From positions 1 through 5,648 of the forward strand of contig PMLH01000074.1 in the NCBI GenBank assembly GCA_003159055.1: DNA of 5,648 bases, in the 5' to 3' direction. Position 1 is the first letter of the stretch; every line of letters starts with the position of its first letter. Below the pieces are notes generated by a model. That model made no database searches, was not told where the DNA came from, and worked only from the letters and a program-made list of their open reading frames with translations. Both the position numbers and the translations under genes were made by a program. The DNA is from Myxococcales bacterium. GTDB lineage: Bacteria > Myxococcota > Polyangia > Fen-1088. Shown in pieces: positions 1 through 5,648 of the stretch.

Positions 1-623
1 TCGCGGCCCAGATCGCGCGTCTCGGCCCGCAGGGCGTAGAACAGCGCGGTGGCCAGCGGCGTGTCGAGCGGCGCGTTCAGGGCTCGCAGATACTCGACCA
101 TGATGGTCGAGGTGGCGCCTAGCTCTGGCCGGATATCGCGCCAGGGTACCTGCGCGCTCTCCTCGCGTGCTGGGTGATGATCGATGACGATGTCTATCGG
201 TCGGCCCGGCGGCAGAGAGTTGTTGCCGGTTTCCGGCTGGCTATCGACGATGGCCACGGCGTCGTAGGCGGATGGATCTAACGCCTCGGCTGCCACAAGC
301 GGGATTCGGAGGGCTTCCACCATGGCGCGGTTTTCGGCGCGGCCAACGATGCCGCCCAAGGCGAGCGTCGCGGTCGCATCGGTCGAGGCTTCGATCAAAT
401 GCTTGAGCCCCATCGCCGCTGCCATCGCGTCGGGGTCGGGGTTGTCGTGCATGTAGATGAGCAGGTTTTTGCGCGCCTGCAGGAATTCCAGGCCCTTGTC
501 GAGATCGAAGGCCCCCAGGCCGAAATCGGAATGCGCGCCGGTGCGCGGCTCGGGCGTAAAAAGTCCGCTGCTCGGCGAAATGCCGAATTCCTCGAAGTTG
601 GTCGGCTTGGTTCCGGTGGCCAT
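1..623 (-). CDS. DHH-family phosphoesterase (NrnA/RecJ-like), 3' end outside window
   Basis: Partial gene: the first 207 codons are visible and the frame runs off the left edge. The DHH signatures appear in order. Motif I is HDNPDPDAMAA at residues 59-69, with metal-ligand candidates H59, D63 and D65. Motif II is IVDSQP with D127, motif III is IDHHP with D148-H149-H150, and a fourth conserved stretch is GATSTIMVEYL (169-179). A further family-like segment, ETRDLGR, ends at the cut. Such enzymes are Mn-dependent phosphodiesterases or phosphatases acting on nanoRNA, pAp or cyclic dinucleotides; the substrate cannot be told here because the DHHA1 domain lies outside. About 50 residues precede motif I, a hydrophilic extension with no signal peptide, so the protein should be cytoplasmic. 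The ATG start at 623 is supported by a GGAG five bases upstream. The previous gene stops 2 bases before it, which implies co-transcription and probably translational coupling. Confidence 0.9.
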   Translation of the reverse strand, partial: MATGTKPTNFEEFGISPSSGLFTPEPRTGAHSDFGLGAFDLDKGLEFLQARKNLLIYMHDNPDPDAMAAAMGLKHLIEASTDATATLALGGIVGRAENRAMVEALRIPLVAAEALDPSAYDAVAIVDSQPETGNNSLPPGRPIDIVIDHHPAREESAQVPWRDIRPELGATSTIMVEYLRALNAPLDTPLATALFYALRAETRDLGR

Positions 624-625
624 GA

Positions 626-1279
626 CTACTCCACAGGTCGGATCGTCAGGTTGTCGAAGCTGACGTCTGCCTCCCAGTCATTGACGGCAAAGAATTCGTG
701 TCCCGAGCCCGCGAGGGGTTCTGGGTCGTTCCAACTTAGGTAGGGCGCGCCGTCGATCGTCCAGTCGATGGTGCCGCCGCGCCGGGTGACGGTGAAATGG
801 TACAGCTTGCCCAGCGTGACCAGCGGCTCGGGACCGTTGCGGTCGCGCGCGGCTTTGACCGCTTCGTCGTGCTCACCCAGGCGGCTGATGATGCTCTTGC
901 TGTTGTGCCAGCCGCCCATGACGATCATGTAGCTGGTCGGATCGTAGCGGCCCTTGTCGGGGTCGAACGACTCGCCGTCGCCGTACAGCTCGACCTTGAG
1001 GTCGCCGGCCGGGCTTCGCGAAACCGCGTCGAAGTCGATTTGCACGTTGCGCGGCAGCTTGCGCCGGAGCCAAACCGGATGGTTGTGGGCGCCCACCAGG
1101 TTCAGCTTGCCGTCCTTGATTTTCGCGTCATGGCTGGTGTCCAGCCAATCTGGCCCCAACTCTGCCCGGTCAAAGTTGTCGGAAAACGGCGCATCGATGG
1201 TCTGGATGCGCGGTTTGCACGCGGGACTTGCCGCGAGCAAGCCCGCGGCGATGACAACAAGATGAAATGATCTCTGCAC
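626..1279 (-). CDS. predicted lipoprotein with LamG/concanavalin-like (DUF1080/DUF1961-type) domain
   Basis: A 217-residue protein. The N terminus (residues 1-20) is a short signal peptide with R3 and a hydrophobic core at about 7-17. It is followed by Cys21 in the context SPAC, a loose lipobox lacking the usual Leu at -3, so it is probably a lipoprotein anchored in the envelope. The rest reads like a concanavalin/LamG jelly-roll domain of the DUF1080/DUF1961 kind. It opens with FSDNFDRAELGPDW (32-45), contains DGKLNL, YMIVMGGWHNS (117-127) and IDWTIDGAPY (171-180), and closes with VSFDNLTIRP (206-215), the typical last strand. Such domains bind or process carbohydrate, but no catalytic residues can be assigned, so sugar binding is only inferred. 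The start is GTG at 1279, the first start in frame that gives a sensible signal peptide. No Shine-Dalgarno sequence is visible, and a hairpin abuts the start. The stop is TAG, 2 bases before the DHH gene. Confidence 0.8.
   Translation of the reverse strand: MQRSFHLVVIAAGLLAASPACKPRIQTIDAPFSDNFDRAELGPDWLDTSHDAKIKDGKLNLVGAHNHPVWLRRKLPRNVQIDFDAVSRSPAGDLKVELYGDGESFDPDKGRYDPTSYMIVMGGWHNSKSIISRLGEHDEAVKAARDRNGPEPLVTLGKLYHFTVTRRGGTIDWTIDGAPYLSWNDPEPLAGSGHEFFAVNDWEADVSFDNLTIRPVE
629..632 (-). promoter_or_regulatory. ribosome binding site of the DHH phosphoesterase gene
   Basis: GGAG on the minus strand, 5 bases before the ATG at 623-621. It overlaps the last codon and the TAG stop of the upstream lipoprotein gene and fixes the start of the DHH gene. 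Confidence 0.7.
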
Positions 1280-1302
1280 GATAGCTGAAGGTAAGGCTAT
1301 CG
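1279..1302 (-). repeat. 7-bp inverted repeat (hairpin) abutting a GTG start
   Basis: CGATAGC (1279-1285) is perfectly complementary to GCTATCG (1296-1302), with a 10-base loop. On the minus strand the last base of the stem is the G of the lipoprotein gene's GTG start. The zone where a Shine-Dalgarno should be lies in the stem and loop, and none is seen. It could restrain translation initiation, or be chance. Confidence 0.45.
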
Positions 1303-1327
1303 GCGAAAGCGTCCGCCCGCAAGGGGC

Positions 1328-1340
1328 GTGGCGGCGCCAC
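1328..1340 (-). repeat. short GC-rich inverted repeat between genes
   Basis: On the plus strand GTGGCG (1328-1333) and CGCCAC (1335-1340) are complementary around a single base, realistically a 5-bp stem with a 3-base loop. It lies about 14 bases downstream of the TAG of the four-cysteine gene. There is no U-tract after it in the direction of transcription, so it is not a classic terminator. It might stabilise an mRNA end or mean nothing. Confidence 0.3.
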
Positions 1341-1353
1341 GGACCTTCGTGGA

Positions 1354-2199
1354 CTACGGTGAGCCAACCTCGGCCGACGCGGTGAACGTTGCGGTTGCCG
1401 GCTGGGGGCCGTCTCCGAAGTCGATGGTCGACGTCCAGACGCCGCCGTCGAGCGACGCCGCATTCTGCGGGCGCGAGACAGTCGAGCCAACAGCAATCGC
1501 GGTGCCTCGCTCGAAGTGGATGGCCCGGAAATCAAGACCAAGAATCTGATTCTCGATCTGGCTGGCGCCCTCGGCAAGGCCACCCTGGCAGATCGCGGCC
1601 ACCTCGGCGGGGTGCCCGACGCATACAATGCTGACACAGTGAGACGCCACGCTGTCCCCCATCGCCGAGCAGTCAACCGCGTTGGCCAGGTAGGCAGCCA
1701 CGTCTTCCGCGCCATAATCGGCGAGCAGAATCGCATTGAGGGCTTGCAGTGCGTAGCGCCCGAAGGGAAGCCCCATGGTGTGGTCTGAGATGGTCATGAC
1801 TGCGGCTCCGTCCGGCCCACTTGGCCAGGACACCGTCGCAGTGACGCCAACCCCTGGGCTGACCGGGGCGGTGGGGTCCAGGGGAATGGGACCCGCGGGG
1901 GACACGAAGAGGAACGAGACGGGCGTATGGGTTCCTGGTCTGTCAACTGGGAGCACGAGCCTCGATTGCAGCTCCCAGTTGAGAAGCAAGGATTGGACGG
2001 TGTTGTCGAGCCAGACGAAATGATCGTAGGGCGACACCCCGTTCACCGTCGCGGTCTCGAGGTACGAATTCATCCAATCAGCCAGCCTGCTCTCCAGGGC
2101 GTCGGGAAGCGCCGCGCGTAGAGCGGCCGCCGCCGGTACGCCGGCGTCGTCAGCGAACTGGAGGATCGCGGCGCCAGGATTCTCGACGAGGCTGTGCAC
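1354..2199 (-). CDS. unrecognised four-cysteine protein, probably exported family; start uncertain
   Basis: I do not recognise this gene. From the GTG at 2199 it encodes 281 residues. Residues 1-80 look helical. A Pro/Ser/Val-rich, beta-like stretch follows at about 82-135. Then come a helical part with four cysteines (C177, C188, C193, C204) that could form two disulfides, and a beta-like tail at 223-280 with GGVWTSTIDFG. Paired cysteines and low charge suggest an extracytoplasmic protein, yet no signal peptide is present. The GTG has no visible Shine-Dalgarno. The frame stays open upstream, across the 77-base gap and into the end of the ppx gene, with no ATG, GTG or TTG down to at least 2386. 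The gap codes for a plausible mature-like stretch (DFSVSSQFQVPAPAAATG) before the annotated start. The 5' end may be lost, frameshifted, or begin at a rare CTG (2208). The stop is TAG at 1354-1356. Confidence 0.6.
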   Translation of the reverse strand: MHSLVENPGAAILQFADDAGVPAAAALRAALPDALESRLADWMNSYLETATVNGVSPYDHFVWLDNTVQSLLLNWELQSRLVLPVDRPGTHTPVSFLFVSPAGPIPLDPTAPVSPGVGVTATVSWPSGPDGAAVMTISDHTMGLPFGRYALQALNAILLADYGAEDVAAYLANAVDCSAMGDSVASHCVSIVCVGHPAEVAAICQGGLAEGASQIENQILGLDFRAIHFERGTAIAVGSTVSRPQNAASLDGGVWTSTIDFGDGPQPATATFTASAEVGSP

Positions 2200-2276
2200 C
2201 AGGCCCAGCGTGTCGGCGAGCCGGCCAGTCGCCGCCGCGGGCGCGGGAACTTGGAACTGCGAGCTTACGGAAAAGT

Positions 2277-3185
2277 CTAACCGGGCTGCGCTGCTTTTTC
2301 GAAGAACAGGCCCCAGCGGATGCCACGGTCGCTGACCAGGATTTCCGGGGCGTGGGCGTGGTTGGCGATGCAGCGGAGGAGGAGGGCGCCGGCCAGGATC
2401 ACGTCGGCTCGCCTGGGATCGAGGCCAGGCATTTGTTCGCGCTGGGCTTGGTTGGCGCTGCGCAGGCGGGCGATTTGCTCGTCGAGCGCGGCCAAGCTCA
2501 TGCGATGGCCGTGCACGCGGTCGGGATCGTAGCTGGCAAGGGTGAGCGACATGGCTGCCAGAGTGGTTACGGTGCCGGCGATCCCGATCAGCGTGGCGCG
2601 TCCATCGGGGAACGGTACGGCGGCGAGAAGGCGCGAGGCCTCGTCGATGACGGCGGCAATTTCGGCCGCGGTGGCTGGATCGCTCTTGACGTGCTTCTCG
2701 GTCAGGCGAACCGAGCCGAGCGGAAGACTGCGGCGAAAATCGACGGCGCCACCACGAGACACGATGATTTCCGTCGAGCCACCGCCGATGTCGACCACCA
2801 CGGCGGTGCCGAGGGTGGCCTGGGGAAACGAGCGACGTGCGGCGAGGAAGGTCAGGGCAGCTTCGCGGTCGCCGTCGATGACCTCAACCGCGGTGCCGAG
2901 GGCCTTCGCGGCAGGAACGAGAAAGTCCTGCGCGTTGGACGCTCGCCGCAGGCCCTCGGTGCCGATGGCGTAGATGTTGGCGCCGTGCTGCCGGGCGATG
3001 GCGGCGTAGTCGGCGAGCACCGCGAGGGTCTTGTCGATGCCCTGCCGGCCAAGGCCACCGTCGGCGCCAATGCCGCGTCCAAGCCGCGTGATTTCCGCAC
3101 GCTCGGCGACCACGGACGCGTCGCTGCTCTCGGCGACCAAGAGCAGCGTGGTGTTCGTGCCGATGTCGATGGTGGCGATGCGCAC
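2277..3185 (-). CDS. ppx: Ppx/GppA family exopolyphosphatase / pppGpp phosphohydrolase, single-domain form
   Basis: A complete 302-residue member of the sugar kinase/Hsp70/actin-fold phosphatases that cleave terminal phosphate from polyphosphate or pppGpp; sequence alone cannot decide which. Motifs in order: phosphate-1 loop DIGTNT (7-12); IGTEGLRRASN (74-84); IDGDREA (103-109), where most relatives have ISG..EA; the second phosphate-binding motif VVDIGGGSTEI (130-140) with the catalytic-type Glu139; LGSVRLTE (156-163); GIAGTVTTLA (201-210); and VSDRGIRWGL (284-293), which closes the domain. It lacks the C-terminal HD-like domain of the roughly 500-residue E. coli Ppx and GppA and matches the short form of about 300 residues. 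The GTG at 3185 puts DIGTNT at residue 7, the family norm; the open frame further right is only a shadow of tolB. It begins 8 bases after the tolB stop with no strong Shine-Dalgarno, suggesting translational coupling. No signal peptide: cytoplasmic. Confidence 0.92.
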   Translation of the reverse strand: MRIATIDIGTNTTLLLVAESSDASVVAERAEITRLGRGIGADGGLGRQGIDKTLAVLADYAAIARQHGANIYAIGTEGLRRASNAQDFLVPAAKALGTAVEVIDGDREAALTFLAARRSFPQATLGTAVVVDIGGGSTEIIVSRGGAVDFRRSLPLGSVRLTEKHVKSDPATAAEIAAVIDEASRLLAAVPFPDGRATLIGIAGTVTTLAAMSLTLASYDPDRVHGHRMSLAALDEQIARLRSANQAQREQMPGLDPRRADVILAGALLLRCIANHAHAPEILVSDRGIRWGLFFEKAAQPG

Positions 3186-3193
3186 GGCGATTT

Positions 3194-4504
3194 CTACTTG
3201 GACTCGGCGGGCGGCGGGCCCCACGACGGGCTCTTCGCGCCGCCTTTGTAGATCTGGAATTCTTTCTGCGTCTGCAGGTTCTTGAGGAAAAGGCCGCCGC
3301 GGCTGGAGGCGTAGACCAAGAGCCGCCCGTCGGGCGACCACGCCGGGTCGAAGTTCGAACCTTGGCCTTGGGTCACCCGGTCGATTTTTCCGGTGCGCAG
3401 GTCGTACAGGAAGATGTCGAAGACCGAGCGCTCGTCGCGCCCGGTGAAAGCGATCATGGGCGCATCTTTGCGCGGTGAGAACCGTGGCGTTTGGTTATAG
3501 CTGCCCTGGTAGGTGAGGCGCCGGGCCGCTCCGCCCGACGATGGCATCAAGTAGATCTGCGGGTTGCCTTGGCGATCGGATACGAATGCAATCTGATCGC
3601 CGCCGGGCGAGGCCGAGGGCGAGGTGTCGATGCTGCTCGGCGAGCTGGTCAGCCGGCCCAGCACTTTGCCATCGGCGGCAGAGATCTTGTACAGCTCGGC
3701 GTTGCCCTCGTAGGAGAGCGTGACAGCCAGGGTGTTGCCGCCCAACCAGGTCGCGCCGGTGTTCAGTCCCGGTCGGTCCGAGATGCGACGCGCTCGTCCG
3801 CCGTTGGTCGAGACGAGCCACAGATCGGCGCCGCCGCGGAGAAACGAGTTGAAAGCAATCTGCCCGCCGCTCGGCGAAAGGGCCGGCAGAAGGCACTGCG
3901 ACTTCATCTGCGTAACCACGTGCAGTTCCTGACCGTCCATGCCGACGGTGGCGATTTCCTGGCTCTTGCCGGTCATCGCAAAAGCAATGCGCGAGCCGAA
4001 AATGCCGGGCATGCCGGTGAACTGGGCGACGATGTCGTTGGCCCACATGTGCACGAGCGGTCGCAGCTCGGAACCGTGGTAGGTCTTGGTGAGCACCGGG
4101 CTTTCGCCGCGGCCGACCTGGTACAGGCGGCCTTCGACGACGATGCCGCCGCCGGCGTGCGCGGCCCGCAACTTGGCCACGCCCTGCGCGCCCACCTGGG
4201 ACCAGTAGTCCGACGAGAAGCCGAGCCCTTCCCTCAGCAGGGAATCGGGAAAGGAGGCCGGGTCGAGCACGCGGAAAAGTCCGACCAAGTCCAGGTCGCG
4301 GCGTTCGGTCTCGGCGGCCGTACCGACCAGGTCAGCGTCGCCGACTGCGTTCGGCAACCCGAGCCGGAAGAGGTCGCGGTTCGGGTCGGAAATGGTGATT
4401 TCCGGAAGGTCTTCGACCTCAGGGGCCTGTTTGGCTGCGATGGCTGGCGCTGCCGAAATCATGGTCGGGAGCAGGAGCCCGGCGGTAAGCAGAGTGATCT
4501 TCAT
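3194..4504 (-). CDS. tolB: TolB, periplasmic beta-propeller protein of the Tol system
   Basis: A complete 436-residue protein, the usual TolB length of about 430. Residues 1-24 form a Sec signal peptide with K2, a hydrophobic core at 4-16, and a likely cut after AIAA. An N-terminal TolB domain of mixed helix and strand follows (about 33-165). The rest is a beta-propeller built of WD40-like PD40 repeats. The clearest repeat cores are PALSPSGGQIAFNS (207-220), SPSASPGGDQIAFVSDRQG (295-313) with NPQIYLM, YNQTPRFSP (336-344), and FDPAWSPDGRLLVYAS (385-400). TolB links the inner-membrane TolQRA motor to Pal and the peptidoglycan, helping outer-membrane constriction during division. The start is well supported: an AAGGA lies 6 bases before the ATG. 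It lies 43 bases after the tolA-like gene and 8 bases before ppx. No pal follows. The stop is TAG. Confidence 0.95.
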   Translation of the reverse strand: MKITLLTAGLLLPTMISAAPAIAAKQAPEVEDLPEITISDPNRDLFRLGLPNAVGDADLVGTAAETERRDLDLVGLFRVLDPASFPDSLLREGLGFSSDYWSQVGAQGVAKLRAAHAGGGIVVEGRLYQVGRGESPVLTKTYHGSELRPLVHMWANDIVAQFTGMPGIFGSRIAFAMTGKSQEIATVGMDGQELHVVTQMKSQCLLPALSPSGGQIAFNSFLRGGADLWLVSTNGGRARRISDRPGLNTGATWLGGNTLAVTLSYEGNAELYKISAADGKVLGRLTSSPSSIDTSPSASPGGDQIAFVSDRQGNPQIYLMPSSGGAARRLTYQGSYNQTPRFSPRKDAPMIAFTGRDERSVFDIFLYDLRTGKIDRVTQGQGSNFDPAWSPDGRLLVYASSRGGLFLKNLQTQKEFQIYKGGAKSPSWGPPPAESK

Positions 4505-4510
4505 TCGCGG

Positions 4511-4515
4511 TCCTT
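4511..4515 (-). promoter_or_regulatory. ribosome binding site of tolB
   Basis: AAGGA, within a longer A-rich run on the minus strand, 6 bases upstream of the tolB ATG. It is among the best Shine-Dalgarno sequences in the window and confirms the start at 4504. Confidence 0.75.
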
Positions 4516-4547
4516 TTTCAGGTTTTCGAGTGGCAGGTCATGCCTGT

Positions 4548-5276
4548 CTATTGCCCCAGCTTTTTGCCATCAAAAGTCAGGACGAGGTGTTTGAATTTGT
4601 TGGCGGGCGGCGGCGGCACCCTGCCTGTCGCTTTGACCGCCTGGATGCAGGAATCGTCGAAGTAGGGATTCCCGGAGGACTTCTGCACGACGGGATTCGA
4701 CAGCGTCCCGTCGTCACTGATCGACATTCGGATCTTCGCCACCAGTCCGACGAGCTCGGTATCCGTGATGAGTCCCACCGGCGTCACCCAATTCCGTCGG
4801 ATGGCGGCATCAATGACGGTAGCGTACGCATCGCCGGCAACTCCCTGGGTCGACGTGCCCTCCGCCGATCCGGTGAGCGAACCCTCGGCCGGCTCTTCGG
4901 TGGCTTGCGCCAGCATCTTGGCTCGTTTGAGCGCGCGGCGCATCTCCTTCGAGATATCCGCGTCTTCCAGCTTGGGCGCTTCCTTGGGCGCGGGGGCGGC
5001 GTTGGCATCGTCGGTCAGGTTCAAAGTCGGCGCGGGCGCCTTGGGCTTGGGCGGCTGCACGATCCGCGGCAACCAGAATTTGTCGCGCGGCTTGCCCAGC
5101 GCCACCAGCCTCGTGACGATCAGGTCGCGCGGGGCCTCGACCGGCGGCGGCGACTTGACGTGCGCGAAATAGATCAGCGCCACAAGGCTGGCGTGGATCA
5201 GGATGGTCGCGAAGATCCCGCCGAACGAGCTGCCTCGGCCGAGCGGGCGGATGCGACCTTGAACTGCGGTTGCCAC
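4548..5276 (-). CDS. tolA: TolA/TonB-like energy transducer with C-terminal TonB/TolA domain
   Basis: A complete 242-residue protein. A short basic cytoplasmic N terminus (R8, R10, R14) precedes one membrane segment at about 19-39. The segment carries His28, in keeping with the conserved His by which TonB and TolA couple to the ExbD/TolR channel. A proline-rich periplasmic linker (43-103) is followed by a short charged helix (105-130), a Gly/Ser/Thr spacer, and the C-terminal domain (about 148-242). That domain contains YATVIDAAIRRNW, SGNPYFDDSCIQAVKATG and PPPP (221-224), typical of TonB_2/TolA C-terminal domains. The product would pass proton-motive force from TolQ/TolR to TolB or Pal. It is far shorter than E. 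coli TolA (421 residues), whose long helical middle is nearly absent. A TonB role is possible, but tolB next door favours TolA. The GTG start at 5276 is one base after the exbD stop, with GGAG four bases upstream. The stop is TAG. Confidence 0.85.
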   Translation of the reverse strand: MATAVQGRIRPLGRGSSFGGIFATILIHASLVALIYFAHVKSPPPVEAPRDLIVTRLVALGKPRDKFWLPRIVQPPKPKAPAPTLNLTDDANAAPAPKEAPKLEDADISKEMRRALKRAKMLAQATEEPAEGSLTGSAEGTSTQGVAGDAYATVIDAAIRRNWVTPVGLITDTELVGLVAKIRMSISDDGTLSNPVVQKSSGNPYFDDSCIQAVKATGRVPPPPANKFKHLVLTFDGKKLGQ

Positions 5277-5277
5277 G

Positions 5278-5648
5278 TTACTCCAAAGGGTCGGTGATGA
5301 GACCCATCTTGTCGCCGCCCGCCAGCTTGATGGCCGCCATGATCTTCACCACGTCGCCGTAGGAAAGGTTGGTGTCGGCGTGCAGGTAGGCTTCATGGTC
5401 GGCTTGCAGCTTGGCGTTGGCCTTCAGCTTGGTTTCCACCTCGGCGAAGGGAATTTCCATGCGCCCGATGAAGACCCGCTTGTCCTTGGTCATCGTCACG
5501 ATCAGCTTGCCGCTCTCGTCGGGCACGGTTTGCGCCTTTGCGTCCGGCAGATCCACGTCGACGCCGGTTTGGATCATCGGCGCGGTGACCATGAATACGA
5601 TGAGCAACACCAGCATGACATCGACGAGCGGCGTGACGTTGATGTCCG
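5278..5648 (-). CDS. tolR: ExbD/TolR biopolymer transport protein, 5' end outside window
   Basis: Partial gene: 122 residues are visible and the first 15-25 or so are missing beyond the right edge. The visible part opens with DINVTPLVDVMLVLLIVFMV, the family hallmark: the single membrane helix carries the conserved Asp (visible residue 9) that takes part in proton transfer through the TolQ/TolR or ExbB/ExbD channel. The periplasmic domain follows (GVDVDLPDA onward) and ends with HADTNLSYGDVVKIMAAIKLAG and GLITDP, typical of ExbD/TolR. The frame is open through the methionine at 5616, which is inside the membrane helix and is not the real start. The neighbouring tolA-like gene and tolB favour TolR over ExbD. 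The stop is TAA, one base before the next GTG, so the two genes are probably translationally coupled. TolQ/ExbB is expected just upstream, outside the window. Confidence 0.93.
   Translation of the reverse strand, partial: DINVTPLVDVMLVLLIVFMVTAPMIQTGVDVDLPDAKAQTVPDESGKLIVTMTKDKRVFIGRMEIPFAEVETKLKANAKLQADHEAYLHADTNLSYGDVVKIMAAIKLAGGDKMGLITDPLE
5281..5284 (-). promoter_or_regulatory. ribosome binding site of the tolA-like gene
   Basis: GGAG on the minus strand inside the last codons of the exbD/tolR gene, 4 bases before the GTG at 5276. It supports the GTG start, although the spacing is slightly short. Confidence 0.6.

Noticed and set aside
1303..1345. Possible -35/-10 promoter (TTGCGG and ATAGCC on the minus strand) before the lipoprotein gene
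   Set aside because: The match is weak, particularly at -10, and such matches are common by chance; read-through from the upstream genes explains expression.
1170..1736. Minus-strand open frame of 188 codons overlapping the four-cysteine gene and the lipoprotein gene
   Set aside because: Its Arg/Ser/Pro-rich composition is typical of a shifted shadow frame, and it overlaps two better-supported genes.
3186..3341. Upstream extension of ppx beginning at 3341
   Set aside because: The extra 52 residues are Arg/Pro-rich and overlap the end of tolB in another frame. The DIGTNT motif should lie about residue 7, which fits the GTG at 3185.
4532..4544. Small inverted repeat between the tolA-like gene and tolB
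   Set aside because: Only a 4-bp stem (GGCA/TGCC) with no U-tract; too weak for a terminator or operator.
2352..4594. Long plus-strand open frames (for example 2352-3251 and 3491-4594, about 300 and 367 codons)
   Set aside because: They lie opposite ppx and tolB, whose family motifs are clear. Their translations are Gly/Arg/Ala/Val-rich with no recognisable motifs, as expected of antisense frames in GC-rich DNA.
4392..5297. 301-codon plus-strand open frame
   Set aside because: It is antisense to the tolA-like gene and the start of tolB, with an Arg/Gly/Asp-rich shadow composition and no domain signature.

Overview
This 5.6 kb window looks like ordinary chromosome from a GC-rich Gram-negative bacterium. 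The layout and the style of the exported proteins suggest a deltaproteobacterial or myxobacterial-type lineage; this is inference, as no lineage marker was searched. All seven genes I can support lie on the minus strand, so transcription runs from right (5648) to left (1). The gaps between them are 1, 43, 8, 77, 74 and 2 bases, which fits one long operon or two tightly packed ones. The promoter, if single, lies beyond the right edge.

Right part (5648 to 3194): three envelope genes of a Tol-type system. They are an ExbD/TolR proton-channel subunit (5' end outside the window), a short TolA/TonB-like energy-transducing protein with one membrane anchor and a C-terminal TonB/TolA domain, and the periplasmic beta-propeller TolB. 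Together they would pass the inner-membrane proton-motive force to the outer membrane. The expected partner TolQ should lie just right of the window. Pal, often found directly after tolB, is not there.

Middle (3185 to 2277): a single-domain Ppx/GppA exopolyphosphatase, 8 bases after tolB, in the place where pal is often found.

Left part (about 2199 to 1): an unrecognised four-cysteine protein whose 5' end is doubtful, a predicted lipoprotein with a lectin/glucanase-like (LamG, DUF1080/DUF1961-like) domain, and a DHH-family phosphoesterase cut by the left edge. The last two are separated by only 2 bases.

Five of the six visible stop codons are TAG, one is TAA and none is TGA, which is unusual in GC-rich DNA. 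I see no RNA genes, mobile elements, CRISPR arrays or convincing rho-independent terminators. The long plus-strand open frames are shadows of the minus-strand genes. I do not see a clearly new system here; the best leads are the doubtful start of the four-cysteine protein, the missing pal, and the stop-codon bias.
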